A stretch of 64,000 nt of DNA from contig NZ_JAODOO010000012.1 in the NCBI RefSeq assembly GCF_025398335.1, positions 1-64,000 on the forward strand, in the 5' to 3' direction. The stretch's first letter is position 1, and each line of letters begins with the position of its first letter. Source of the stretch: Clostridium sp. CX1 (GTDB lineage Bacteria; Bacillota; Clostridia; Clostridiales; Clostridiaceae). The translations under genes and the position numbers were made by a program. The notes under the pieces are model-generated. The model saw nothing but the letters and a program-made list of their open reading frames with translations. It ran no database searches and had not been told where the DNA came from. Shown here one piece after another: positions 20,297 to 29,459 of the stretch.

Positions 20297-21433
20297 TTAC
20301 TTTCCCATCTTAACCTTATATCTATTGCTCCAGTTTTTCATTAGACTTGTACTCTGAAGCGATTTTTTAATACTTGTCCATCTTTCGTCGAATATTAAAT
20401 TCAAAATATGAAGAGTATTTTTGTTTCCTTTTAACATAGATTCTCTGCAGCTAGCACAATAGGTAACTATGTAATCAGACTTTACTTCCTCCACAGCTTT
20501 GTTAACAACCTTAGATGTAAGTTCCCTATTTACGGTAAATACCATACCACCATTTCCGCAACACCTTGTTTTTTCCTTGGAGTGTTCACTTTCCTCTACT
20601 TTATAACCTAACTGATCTATAATCCATCTTACACTATCCTGAAGCTCCTTTTCGTCCCTTGTAGGGCAAGAATCATGGATAGCAAAGACTATGTCACTGT
20701 CTTTTCCAATATTTCTTGAACTTTCTGGTATGCCCAGCTCCTTAAATACTGTCCAAAGAGACTTAACTTTTAACTTGGGACTATTTTCTGAAATAGTTAC
20801 AAAGCAGGATTGACATGCAGTTATAATCTCTTCTACATTTAATTCCTCTATAGTTCTCTGAAGCTTTTCATACCTATTCTTAAACAGTTCTCCTTCTCCT
20901 ATAGCTGCTGTAGGCTTTCCACAGCATTTAATCACCATAGCTGTTCCTGGAAGCTTTTCCTTTAAATATTCAAAGGTCTTAAAAACAAGCTCTGGACTAT
21001 AGGAACAAAGGCTGCAGCCAGGCATAAAAATTCTAGTTACTTTTTCTGCTTTCTCATCCTTTATCACCTTATTAAAAAGACTAGAAAAGCTTAATTTTTG
21101 ATGCAGGTGGACAGAATTATGCCCCTTTAATGGTGATGTTCCGCCATTTTTTTCTGCCAGCTCTTTTCTTATTTCTAAAAAAGCATCGCCTATATTTAAA
21201 TTTTTCGGGCAAACCTTAAGGCATAGGGAACATGTATTACAGGAATATGGAATTAAGGGATCTATCTTTCTATCTTCTAATAAGTTTTTAAATAATTCTC
21301 CTGGTTTAACTGAAAACCCACTAAGGAGACTACATTCCCTCTTGCATTTTCCACAATTAATACATTCTTCACTAAGGTTTCTTATTGTTTCCATAGTCTT
21401 CTGTTTATCTATAGATATTTTATTCTTTTCCAT
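20297..21433 (-). CDS. Fe-S oxidoreductase with two CCG domains (GlpC/HdrB-like)
   Basis: The protein has 378 residues. Two 4Fe-4S motifs are at the N-terminus (CINCGKCKREC near 24-34 and CNTCSLCLKVCP near 65-76). Two CCG-type domains follow: GCSLCSY with KCCGKP and ACQSC, then DSCP with RCCGNGGM and YCASC. This is the layout of GlpC, LutA/LutB partners and HdrD-like subunits, which pass electrons between Fe-S clusters and a partner oxidoreductase. No flavin subunit is next to it; instead it is the last gene of a cluster with two glycosyltransferases and a kinase-fold protein. Confidence 0.8.
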   Translation of the reverse strand: MEKNKISIDKQKTMETIRNLSEECINCGKCKRECSLLSGFSVKPGELFKNLLEDRKIDPLIPYSCNTCSLCLKVCPKNLNIGDAFLEIRKELAEKNGGTSPLKGHNSVHLHQKLSFSSLFNKVIKDEKAEKVTRIFMPGCSLCSYSPELVFKTFEYLKEKLPGTAMVIKCCGKPTAAIGEGELFKNRYEKLQRTIEELNVEEIITACQSCFVTISENSPKLKVKSLWTVFKELGIPESSRNIGKDSDIVFAIHDSCPTRDEKELQDSVRWIIDQLGYKVEESEHSKEKTRCCGNGGMVFTVNRELTSKVVNKAVEEVKSDYIVTYCASCRESMLKGNKNTLHILNLIFDERWTSIKKSLQSTSLMKNWSNRYKVKMGK

Positions 21434-21507
21434 AATCCTAAACTCCTCTCTATAGTTAAAGAAACTCTGTGCTTACAAATACATTAAAATAAACTTTGGT
21501 AATGCAT

Positions 21508-22512
21508 TTAGAACCAATCACTGAGAAGCCTTTTCATAAAGTCTAACTGTAGGTAATTCTCAATTTTATTTAAGGTATCTTGGTTCTTAATATCCTTCTC
21601 TGGATTTCTGTATTCCAGCCATGCATAAGCACACCATGCTAATGCTCTTAAATATAGATAGGGCGTATATATATTTACTCTCTCTCTTATATCTTTATAA
21701 TTACTTTTCACTTCTCTTTCATAATTTCTAAAGAAGTTTTCCTTTTCATCCTTACTTAAGATATAATCTGTCTTCCATAAGGTTGTAGTATCTGCTAAAA
21801 ATTGTGTAATGTCTTGACAGGGGTCACTAATCACAGGCTTTTCCCAATCTATTAGATAACTTTTTTCCTGTCCAATAATAAAATTATGAGAATTTACCTC
21901 TGTATTGTTTATTACCTGCCATTTATTTTCTTTAAAATACCTTTCATTGGCCTTATTATCCTCTGCCCACTGCAAAAATTTATAAAAAAAGTTCTTTAGT
22001 TCACAACTAACAATAGGTGATGCTAAAAAATCCTTTAAAAGTTTTTTTCCTTCCTTAATTCTATCCCTTAGAACTTCCTTTTCCTCAATAAAGATGTTGA
22101 AGTCAGTGTCCTTTAAATCTATAGAATGTATTTTTGAAAATATATTAGCAGCTCTATTTAAGTCTGTAGAATAGTTAAGAGGTTTGCCTTCTAAAAACTC
22201 CATTATTAATAGTCCATATTCAAGGTAATCTTTACTATCATCCACAAAATAAGCCTTTGGGGTAACGCCGCTTACTTCTAATCTTTTTATCCCATTGTAC
22301 TCATATCTAATTTGACTTTCCACATCTATTTGGCTTCCAGTATTTACTCTAAATACATACTTACTAATTCCATCCTCAATAGTATAGTTTATGTTGTATT
22401 CTCCCTGTGCTAAAAACTTTACCCTATACTTATTACTTAATCCTAAATCTTTTACTAAACCTGTTTCTTTTAAATAATCATAAATTTTATCTTTTAATAT
22501 ATTTCTAAGCAT
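21508..22512 (-). CDS. Aminoglycoside phosphotransferase/choline-kinase-fold protein
   Basis: The protein has 334 residues. GGAG 8 nt before ATG 22512 supports the start over GTG 22521. The kinase-fold features are the N-lobe YNINYTIEDG..YVFRVN, the hinge LIMEFLEGKPL, and YLIDWEKPVISDPCQDITQFL, which carries the DxE/D metal site. The usual catalytic HxD is NSHNFIIG, so H-N replaces H-D/N spacing only slightly. It should phosphorylate a small hydroxyl compound; the substrate is unknown. It is 16 nt after the TIGR04282-like gene, suggesting the substrate is a sugar or sugar-linked product. Confidence 0.75.
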   Translation of the reverse strand: MLRNILKDKIYDYLKETGLVKDLGLSNKYRVKFLAQGEYNINYTIEDGISKYVFRVNTGSQIDVESQIRYEYNGIKRLEVSGVTPKAYFVDDSKDYLEYGLLIMEFLEGKPLNYSTDLNRAANIFSKIHSIDLKDTDFNIFIEEKEVLRDRIKEGKKLLKDFLASPIVSCELKNFFYKFLQWAEDNKANERYFKENKWQVINNTEVNSHNFIIGQEKSYLIDWEKPVISDPCQDITQFLADTTTLWKTDYILSKDEKENFFRNYEREVKSNYKDIRERVNIYTPYLYLRALAWCAYAWLEYRNPEKDIKNQDTLNKIENYLQLDFMKRLLSDWF

Positions 22513-22528
22513 TCCTACCACTCCACTA

Positions 22529-23245
22529 TTATTTTATAAACAGACTTCTTACTTCCTGACATCTCACTCTTTTACTGTGCTTTTCTAAGAAATTAACAGT
22601 ATTATGTGGAAAGACCTCATAGCTACGTTTTTTCTCTTCAATTCTTTTTATAAAATTTAATAAGTCTTCCTTTGTATCTATATCCATATGCTTCTCTGAA
22701 AGCCCCACTGTTAAATTAGCTCTGTTGGCAATATCAATAGTTCCTTCTAACACAGACTTCTTTCCCCAGGCTATATTGTCACAAAATATTTCACTGTGTA
22801 TCTCTTTCATACCTACCAAGTAATATCCCCCATCTGATGTGGGACCAAGGCAAATATCATTATCCTCCAGTATATTAAAGGCTATTTCTATATCTTTAGG
22901 CTGGAGCTCCGGTATATCACTTCCTATTAGCACTACCTTTTTATAATCTTCATCCAGCAATTTATCTATTGCATTGCTCATTCTATCTCCTAAACTTTCA
23001 CCTTGTTGAGGAAAGAGTTTTATATACTCTGGCAAAATATCTTCTATCAAAAAAATCTTTCCTTCTGGTGTATAAGTTAGGTAAATATCCACCTTGTTTT
23101 TTAATTTTTCACAGGATGAAAACAAGTCCTTAAGGAAGTTTTTATGTATTTCAGCACATTCTTCCCCAGATAATATGTCCATAAGCCTAGTTTTGGTTTT
23201 ACCAGGAACAGGTATCCTAGTCATTAAAATTAATGCATTCATCAT
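22529..23245 (-). CDS. TIGR04282/DUF2064-type glycosyltransferase
   Basis: The protein has 238 residues. GGGAGG precedes the ATG-ATG pair at 23245/23242, which overlaps the previous stop codon. MTRIPVPGKTKTRL, VVLIGSDIPEL and GPTSDGGYYLVGM are the family's nucleotide- and metal-binding motifs in a GT-A fold. Database names tie this family to arsenosugar synthesis, but members occur widely without arsenic genes. It is coupled to the TIGR04283-like gene upstream. Confidence 0.8.
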   Translation of the reverse strand: MMNALILMTRIPVPGKTKTRLMDILSGEECAEIHKNFLKDLFSSCEKLKNKVDIYLTYTPEGKIFLIEDILPEYIKLFPQQGESLGDRMSNAIDKLLDEDYKKVVLIGSDIPELQPKDIEIAFNILEDNDICLGPTSDGGYYLVGMKEIHSEIFCDNIAWGKKSVLEGTIDIANRANLTVGLSEKHMDIDTKEDLLNFIKRIEEKKRSYEVFPHNTVNFLEKHSKRVRCQEVRSLFIK

Positions 23246-23916
23246 CTTACCTCCCTGTAAAGTTTGTTTAATTGTTTTGGTGACACACCGAGCATATATA
23301 AAATCCTAAGCTTATGCATCAATAAATGAGTTCTAAGGGGTCCACCTTTCTTAAATCTTCTTCCTGAAGTTCCAATGGGATATCTTGTCATAGTTAATTT
23401 GCCAAGCTTTTTAAGTTTTAGAGATAGCTCTATATCCTCCATAATCTCTATTTCAGGATATCCACCTACTTTCATAAAGATATCCTTTCTAACGAATATA
23501 CCTTGATCACCATAAAATATATTAAATATTCCTGCCCTTAAGTTAGAAGTTTTCCAAATATATTTCATAAATAGGGTTTTGTAATCATAAAAATAAATAG
23601 GGAATCCTCCGGCAATAGCCCCATTTCCTATTGTCTCTTCAATAGCCAATATAGAAATATCCTTTACTATGGAATCACTATGAAGAAACCATAGGATATT
23701 GCCTTTAGCTACCTTTGCACCTTCATTCATTTGAAAGGCTCTTCCTCTCTTGGATAAAACTACCTTAGCAAATTGAGAAGCTAGAACTGCAGTATTATCT
23801 TCGCTATATCCATCTACAACTATCAATTCCTTATGGCCCTGCAATTTATCTAAACTTTGGAGAAAATTCACTATATTTTTTTCCTCATTTAATACAGGTA
23901 TTATTATAGAAACCAT
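23242..23916 (-). CDS. TIGR04283-type family 2 glycosyltransferase
   Basis: The protein has 224 residues; ATG 23916 follows GGTGAT. GT2 features are SIIIPVLNEEKNI at the N-terminus, LIVVDGYSEDNT, the GRAFQMNEGA loop, and FLHSDS in place of the DxD metal motif. The C-terminal GGYPEIEIMEDIELSLKLKK holds the ED base motif, and SGRRFKKGG is typical of this family. It is the first gene of the four-gene cluster and overlaps the next by 4 nt. The acceptor is unknown. Confidence 0.82.
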   Translation of the reverse strand: MVSIIIPVLNEEKNIVNFLQSLDKLQGHKELIVVDGYSEDNTAVLASQFAKVVLSKRGRAFQMNEGAKVAKGNILWFLHSDSIVKDISILAIEETIGNGAIAGGFPIYFYDYKTLFMKYIWKTSNLRAGIFNIFYGDQGIFVRKDIFMKVGGYPEIEIMEDIELSLKLKKLGKLTMTRYPIGTSGRRFKKGGPLRTHLLMHKLRILYMLGVSPKQLNKLYREVR

Positions 23917-24187
23917 TTTATCACCGACCAAATATTATTTTGTTAACCTTATATTTTGTATTTCTCTAGAATCCTATAAATACTACATTTAACTTACTAC
24001 TGTCCATAATAATTATAACTTTTATAAACTTAAAATCTCAGTTGTATAAAATTTTAAAATACTTATACATACTTCTATCAGTTTTTGTTATTTGTAAATA
24101 ATGGATATATCTTTTCCATAGTACATACCACTAAGTACACCATTGATACTAATAGTATTTCTTAATTTGCTATTTTTACAAAAAAAG

Positions 24188-24212
24188 CTTCCTCGAACTA
24201 AGTTCAAGGAAG
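24188..24212 (-). terminator. Terminator of glpX
   Basis: On the minus strand CTTCCTTGAAC pairs with GTTCGAGGAAG (one U-G pair) around a UUA loop, followed by a run of seven T. It is 36 nt after the glpX stop. Confidence 0.8.
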
Positions 24213-24248
24213 TCTATAATAATTTTAATATCTCTGTAATATTTTATC

Positions 24249-25223
24249 TTACTTTACCACCAAACTGCTTCTCTTTAAATCGTGAAGAGCTTCTACAAAT
24301 CTTATAGTTCCTGTTTTAGATCTCATAACTACTGAATGTGTTGTAGCCCAATCATTTTTTGAAAATATAACACCTTTAAGCAAGTCACAGTCTGTTATTC
24401 CCGTTGCTGCAAAATATACATCGTCGCTTTTTACTAAATCATCTATAAATAAAGTTTTATCTACATCTTCTATACCCATTGAGTGACATCTGATTTTTTC
24501 TTCATCAGTATGAGGTTCTAGCTTTGCCTGCATCTCTCCACCCATACATTTTATTGCTGCAGCGGCAATAACTCCTTCAGGAGCTCCACCGGTTCCCATA
24601 AACATATCAACACCTGTACTCTCAAAACCACAAGCAAGAACAGCTGCTACATCGCCTTCTCCAAATAGTTTAACTCTTGCTCCTACTTCTCTAGCAGCTT
24701 GTACTATATATTCATGTCTTTCTCTCTCTTGAACTATTACTGTAAGTTCTGTTATATCTTTATTTAAAGCCTTAGCTACACTAAGCATATTCTCTTTTGG
24801 AGACTTATCTAAATCTATGGCACCTTTAGCACCTGGTCCCACTGCTAACTTTTTCATATACATATCTGGAGCATGAAATAAGCTTCCCTTTGGTCCCATT
24901 GCAAGCACTGCTATTGCATTAGGTAATCCCTTTGCTATTAAACTTGTACCATCTAGAGGATCTACTGCTATATCCATCTCTGGCATATTTTCTTCGCCAA
25001 TTCCTACTTTCTGACCTATATAAAGCATAGGAGCATTGTCTAATTCTCCTTCTCCAATAACTACAGTCCCTCTTACTGGCATCATTTCAAATGCCTTTTC
25101 CATTCCGTCTACTGCTGCTTGATCTGCTGCTATTTTATCTCCTCTTCCCATAAACCCAGCTGAACAAAGTGCAGCTGCCTCTGTAACTCTAGCAAGTCCC
25201 ATAGCTATATCTGTATTTAGCAT
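24249..25223 (-). CDS. glpX: Class II fructose-1,6-bisphosphatase
   Basis: The protein has 324 residues, the family length. GlpX motifs are present: GRGDKIAADQAAVDGM, VVIGEGELDNAPML (metal site), DPLDGTSLIAKG and GTGGAPEGV. It converts fructose-1,6-bisphosphate to fructose-6-phosphate in gluconeogenesis, which fits growth on lactate with the locus at 42039-49952. A clear GGAGG precedes ATG 25223. It is a single gene with its own terminator. Confidence 0.93.
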   Translation of the reverse strand: MLNTDIAMGLARVTEAAALCSAGFMGRGDKIAADQAAVDGMEKAFEMMPVRGTVVIGEGELDNAPMLYIGQKVGIGEENMPEMDIAVDPLDGTSLIAKGLPNAIAVLAMGPKGSLFHAPDMYMKKLAVGPGAKGAIDLDKSPKENMLSVAKALNKDITELTVIVQERERHEYIVQAAREVGARVKLFGEGDVAAVLACGFESTGVDMFMGTGGAPEGVIAAAAIKCMGGEMQAKLEPHTDEEKIRCHSMGIEDVDKTLFIDDLVKSDDVYFAATGITDCDLLKGVIFSKNDWATTHSVVMRSKTGTIRFVEALHDLKRSSLVVK

Positions 25224-25827
25224 ATTACATTACCTCCAATTACTCTAAAAGAGATTAATATTATCTATTAAAATTCTATTACTTCTGATTTATTGTATAT
25301 ATTATTTGATTATCTTACACATTTTTTTCTCTTTTCAATTAAATATTATATCACATTTCGTCGATAACTCAAGATATAATATACAATATTACCATTGCTA
25401 ACTTCAGATTATAACAAATTATTTGAAATAGTTTACTCTTAACTTATATTTAAGGCGAAAAATACTTAAGGAATAACTATAATACATAGCTGACAATTAT
25501 CTTTCTCCGTTATATATATAGGGCAACTTGAAAAGGAGATTTTTATTTATATTATAAGTTTGCTTGCAATATAAAGTAACAAAAAAAACTTTTAGACATT
25601 ATTTTTTTCTTTAATTTTTATCCATTTAGTCTTATATCAATATTTCAAGACACATTTTTCTATTTTTCCACATTTTCTCCACATATTAATTCACAGTTTA
25701 TCTACAGATATTAGGTAAGTTTTTGTAACAAACTGTACTTTATTGACTAGTAAAATATATGATAAATTCTCAATAATCTGCTAGAATAAAATAGTGTCAA
25801 AATAAAGTGTATAAATGAGGTAATAAT
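25224..25827. other. AT-rich divergent region between glpX and spo0E-type gene
   Basis: About 600 bases carry no gene that I can support. The glpX and spo0E-type promoters must lie here. Three DnaA-box-like nonamers (TTTTCCACA 25664-25672, TTCTCCACA 25675-25683, TTATCTACA 25698-25706) occur in 43 bases. No tRNA or structured RNA was recognised. Confidence 0.4.
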
Positions 25828-25995
25828 ATGGATATAAAAATTTTAGATAAAGAAATAGATAATTTAAAGGAGCTTCTTTATCGTTTGTTAGATAGTAATA
25901 GCCTTACAAATGAAAATGTAGTTAATTATAGTCAAAAATTAGACAAGCTTATCGTTGAATATCAAAAACATAGAGATTTTGTAAAAGTACAGTAA
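25828..25995 (+). CDS. Spo0E-family aspartyl-phosphate phosphatase
   Basis: The protein has 55 residues and is short enough to be missed. GAGGT lies 6 nt before ATG 25828. The family signature SQKLDKLI is at residues 35-42 on the second of two predicted helices, which is the Spo0E motif SQELDxLI. Members dephosphorylate Spo0A-P and delay sporulation. It stands alone, and the hairpin at 25981-26023 includes its stop codon. Confidence 0.85.
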   Translation: MDIKILDKEIDNLKELLYRLLDSNSLTNENVVNYSQKLDKLIVEYQKHRDFVKVQ

Positions 25996-26023
25996 TGTAA
26001 ATTCGAACATACTGTACTTTTAC
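25981..26023 (+). terminator. Hairpin overlapping the spo0E-type stop codon
   Basis: GTAAAAGTACAGTAATG (25981-25997) pairs with CATACTGTACTTTTAC (26008-26023) with one bulged base. It includes the last codons and the stop. Confidence 0.6.
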
Positions 26024-26037
26024 ATTTGTTCGTTAAA

Positions 26038-26067
26038 AAAACCACAGGTTATTTAAACTGTGGTTTT
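26038..26067. terminator. Bidirectional terminator
   Basis: AAAACCACAG (26038-26047) pairs with CTGTGGTTTT (26058-26067) around a 10-nt loop, with A- and T-rich flanks on both sides. It serves the spo0E-type gene and the convergent acidic-protein gene. Confidence 0.8.
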
Positions 26068-26112
26068 GTAAGTTCTTATTTTTATACTTTTTATTCAAGT
26101 ATTCTCTAGAAA

Positions 26113-26508
26113 TTAAGCTTCTATTTTCTCTAATATCTCATCTAAATCGACAGCCTTGCCTTTTTCATAGAATACAGCTACAAACTCACTGTAGTCGCAA
26201 TTTTCCTTGTCAATTTCGTAAGAGGTATATTGAGCTTCAATATTTAATTCATCCATTAGATCCTCAACAATTTCTCCTACGCTATCTACTGCTAATTCGC
26301 TTAAATATGTTAAATAGTATTCATTATACCAAGGGTCACTTTCCTCTTCTTCCTCACTTTCATCATTAGCATAAGCTCTAGCTGCATTTAGCTCACTATC
26401 ATCAAAATCAAAATAAAATCTTAGCACCACTAAATCTTCATAGCTTAATTCCTCTACATCTTCCAAGCCGTTATCTAACAAAAATCTAATTATCTTTTCC
26501 TTATCCAT
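26113..26508 (-). CDS. Acidic conserved hypothetical protein
   Basis: The protein has 131 residues and I do not recognise its family. It is strongly acidic, with NDESEEEEESDPW in the middle, and is predicted helical on both sides. There is no signal peptide or membrane segment. AAGGAGAT before ATG 26508 supports the start. It is a single gene with a bidirectional terminator downstream. Confidence 0.6.
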   Translation of the reverse strand: MDKEKIIRFLLDNGLEDVEELSYEDLVVLRFYFDFDDSELNAARAYANDESEEEEESDPWYNEYYLTYLSELAVDSVGEIVEDLMDELNIEAQYTSYEIDKENCDYSEFVAVFYEKGKAVDLDEILEKIEA

Positions 26509-27142
26509 AAAAACATCTCCTTACTAAAAGTCATTCTTATTAGTTTGTTACTAATTAATGCTTTATATAGTTTTTTTAACCTAATATTTAATGTATTGAT
26601 TTTATCATATATGAGTCATTTTTACTAATATTTTATATTATATACTATAGTGCAAAAAAATTTCATGTATAATTAATCCTGTTTATCACTTTTTATAATT
26701 TTCTACAGAATATTTCCAATAACATATTATTTTCACCTTATGTTATTATATTCATGGATTGGTGTTTAAAAATCAATGTTTTGCTCTATAAAATTTATTA
26801 AAAAGGGGAAATTTAAAATAAGACTCTAATAACAAAATCAATTTTATATTTACTATATTCAAATATAAAATTAATAAACTTCGTATATTTTACCGAATAA
26901 TGTATATTGATAACTTTTTCAAATATTCAGAATAGTTCATCTTCCTTAAAACCTCTTTTTATTTTTTCTGAATAGTATATAATCTAGTATCGTACCATAA
27001 ATTTTATCCATTCACTGCCAAGAATTACTTAGTAATTTTAATACCAAAAAGCGATTAATTTGTACATGCTGGATTAAATTTATGAGTTACTTAAAAGTTA
27101 ACTTTTACAGAAATAAAATTGTTTATAAATGGAGGTATTACT
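26509..27142. other. AT-rich divergent region before arginase
   Basis: About 630 bases without a supportable gene. The region is extremely AT-rich and holds the promoters of the acidic-protein gene and of arginase. TTCAGAATAG and TTCTGAATAG form a loose pair near 26930-26980, close to a TATAAT; a link to an ArgR-type operator is possible but the match is poor. Confidence 0.35.
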
Positions 27143-28057
27143 ATGGATATTAGTTTAATTGGTGTACCAATATTTTTTGGTTCAGATAAGAAAGGTGCCG
27201 AATTAGGACCAAAAAAGCTGAGGGAAAAAAATATAGTAGAAGTTCTACGCAGAAATAACCATACTGTTTATGACTGTGGAGATATTTACGTAGATAATAT
27301 ACCAGAGGATAGAAAATATGAATTCCATCCTAAGATGAAATATTTAAAGCCAATAGCAGAGGTTAACAGAAATTTAGCCCATCAAGTTTATAGTTCTCTT
27401 TGTGCTGGCAGTTTTCCACTTATCATGGGTGGAGATCATTCCATAGGACTTGGCAGCATCTCCGGTGCTAGTAAATATTTTAAAGATGAAGATTTAGCTG
27501 TTATTTGGATAGATGCACATGGGGACATTAATACTCCTGAAACTACACCATCAGGAAATGTTCACGGAATGCCTCTAGCCGCTGCAATGGGTATTGGATA
27601 TGATGAATTAGTAGATTTATATCACATAGGTGGAAAGGTCAAGCCTGAAAATGTATTTATTGTAGGTGCCAGAGACCTAGACGAAGGTGAAAAAGAGATG
27701 ATAAAACAGTATAATATGACTGTTTTCTCTACTGAAGATGTTCAAACTATGGGCGTTGAAAGAATTATGGAAACAATTCACTGCAAGCTCCAAGATAAAG
27801 GAATAAAAGCAGTTCATTTAAGTTTTGATATAGATTCTGTAGATCCTGAATTCGTTCCAGGTACTGGAACTCCTGTAGCAGAAGGAATGAACGTAATTCA
27901 AGTAAAATATGTATTAAAGTATTTAATAGATACACAATTAGTAAAATCTATGGATATTGTTGAACTTAATCCTGAATTAGATATTGATGATAAAACTGCA
28001 GACTTATATATCGATTTAATTTCATATGTATTTGGACATTTAAAAGAAACTATATAA
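27143..28057 (+). CDS. rocF: Arginase-family protein
   Basis: The protein has about 304 residues. ATGGAGGT 6 nt before ATG 27143 supports the start; the TTG at 27119 is upstream of it. All metal ligands of the ureohydrolase family are visible: GGDHS (H99), DAHGD (D124, H126, D128) and FDIDSVDP (D229, D231). It most likely cleaves arginine to ornithine and urea. Agmatinase or formiminoglutamase are alternatives, but the length and VPGTGTPV are as in arginases. It is a single gene, sharing a terminator with the convergent fprA-type gene. Confidence 0.85.
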   Translation: MDISLIGVPIFFGSDKKGAELGPKKLREKNIVEVLRRNNHTVYDCGDIYVDNIPEDRKYEFHPKMKYLKPIAEVNRNLAHQVYSSLCAGSFPLIMGGDHSIGLGSISGASKYFKDEDLAVIWIDAHGDINTPETTPSGNVHGMPLAAAMGIGYDELVDLYHIGGKVKPENVFIVGARDLDEGEKEMIKQYNMTVFSTEDVQTMGVERIMETIHCKLQDKGIKAVHLSFDIDSVDPEFVPGTGTPVAEGMNVIQVKYVLKYLIDTQLVKSMDIVELNPELDIDDKTADLYIDLISYVFGHLKETI

Positions 28058-28100
28058 AAATATGCAGATAGGCTAAAAGATAACCTATCTGCATATTTTT
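28056..28100. terminator. Bidirectional terminator, rocF and flavodiiron gene
   Basis: AAAAATATGCAGATAGG (28056-28072) and CCTATCTGCATATTTTT (28084-28100) pair perfectly over 17 bp. The hairpin starts inside the rocF stop codon and ends at the stop codon of the convergent gene. Confidence 0.88.
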
Positions 28101-29272
28101 TACATTAACTCTATAAACTTATCTACAAATTCATCTGCTCTTTTTAATTCATCCTCATTAGGTACAAATTTAAATTTAAGACCTTCTTCAACTACTTTAA
28201 ATTTTAGAGATTTTAATCTATCAGTAAGCATTTGAACACCTTCACCGCTCCAACCATAGGAACCAAAAGCGCCTGCAGCTTTACCTCTGTTGGTAATTGC
28301 ACAAACTAAAGATAGCATATCCCATACTGGCTTAACAGCGTCTTGATTTATTGTTGGAGAACCAACTAATATTCCTGTTGATTTTTCAACTAGAGCTATT
28401 ATATCATTCATATCCATTGAAGTAATTTCATGAGCCTCTGCTTTTATTCCTCTTGAATTTATTTTTTCAGCCATGTATTTACCAACTTTTTCTGTATTTC
28501 CATAAGCAGAAACATAGAATATTTGAACATTTTTTTCTTCTGGTGCTGCCACAGTAGCCCATTCTCTATATAAACTAATATATTTTTCTATATCATCTAT
28601 GTGCACTGGTCCGTGACTAGTACATACTATATCAAATTTTAAATCCTTTATTTTATCTAATCCAGCTAATACAAATTTCTTAAAAGGTCCCATAATTACA
28701 TCAAAATAATATTTCATTTCTTCATAGTAATCTACATTATTATTTTTAATGTTTCCATCCTTTGGACAGTAGTGACATCCTAAGAAATCACAAGTAAATA
28801 TTACTTCCTTCTCTACGGCATAGGTAAACATTGTATCTGGCCAATGAAGATTTGGAGCTATAATAAATTTTAAGGTAGTATTTCCAAGACTTAATTCCTT
28901 TGGTGCCTCCATACTCTTAAATTCTTTATTAACTATATCCTTAAGATATATAATAGCAGCTCTTGAACCAATAACTGTTGCCTCTGGATAAGTTTCTATA
29001 AGCTTCACTATTGACCCGCTGTGATCTAACTCTGTATGCTGTACAATAATATAATCAACTTTTCTGTCTCCAATGACTTCTCTTATATTTGATATATAGG
29101 TGTCAAAAAATCCTTCCTTAACAATATCAACTATAGCTATTTTTTCATCATCTATTAAATAAGAATTATAAGTTGTTCCTTCTTTTGTCTCCATTATTAT
29201 ATCAAAGACTCTAAGATCTGGATCCTCCACTCCGATCCAGTGGATGTTATCCTTTAATTTTACACTACTCAT
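28100..29272 (-). CDS. fprA: Flavodiiron protein (A-type flavoprotein)
   Basis: The protein has 390 residues. The metallo-beta-lactamase-like half holds the di-iron ligands H79-x-E81-x-D83-H84 (HTELDHSG), H143, D162 and H220. The C-terminal half (about 245-390) is a flavodoxin domain with [12 protein letters not shown] and [13 protein letters not shown]. There is no C-terminal rubredoxin. These enzymes reduce oxygen to water or NO to N2O, protecting anaerobes. It is a single gene; AGGAGGGG precedes ATG 29272. Confidence 0.92.
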   Translation of the reverse strand: MSSVKLKDNIHWIGVEDPDLRVFDIIMETKEGTTYNSYLIDDEKIAIVDIVKEGFFDTYISNIREVIGDRKVDYIIVQHTELDHSGSIVKLIETYPEATVIGSRAAIIYLKDIVNKEFKSMEAPKELSLGNTTLKFIIAPNLHWPDTMFTYAVEKEVIFTCDFLGCHYCPKDGNIKNNNVDYYEEMKYYFDVIMGPFKKFVLAGLDKIKDLKFDIVCTSHGPVHIDDIEKYISLYREWATVAAPEEKNVQIFYVSAYGNTEKVGKYMAEKINSRGIKAEAHEITSMDMNDIIALVEKSTGILVGSPTINQDAVKPVWDMLSLVCAITNRGKAAGAFGSYGWSGEGVQMLTDRLKSLKFKVVEEGLKFKFVPNEDELKRADEFVDKFIELM

Positions 29273-29417
29273 TTATTTTACCCCTCCTGATACATACACT
29301 AAATATAACTGTATACATTTTCCTTATGTATTTATTTTAACATAAAACTTATTTTTTTCAACTACTAATAATTATTATTTTTTAAAAAATTTTATTATTG
29401 ATTGCTAGAATTTTATT

Positions 29418-29454
29418 ACCCTTCACCATAAAAATCACATCTAAGGTAAAGGGT
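29418..29454 (-). terminator. Weak hairpin after the HelD gene
   Basis: ACCCTTCACC (29418-29427) and GGTAAAGGGT (29445-29454) pair with one U-G on the minus strand. It is just after the HelD stop; the T-run is poor. Confidence 0.4.
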
Positions 29455-29459
29455 GGTCA

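Noticed and set aside
20297-23916. Arsenosugar synthesis cluster
   Set aside because: Family names suggest it, but no arsenic methyltransferase or radical SAM arsenosugar gene is present, so the function is left open.
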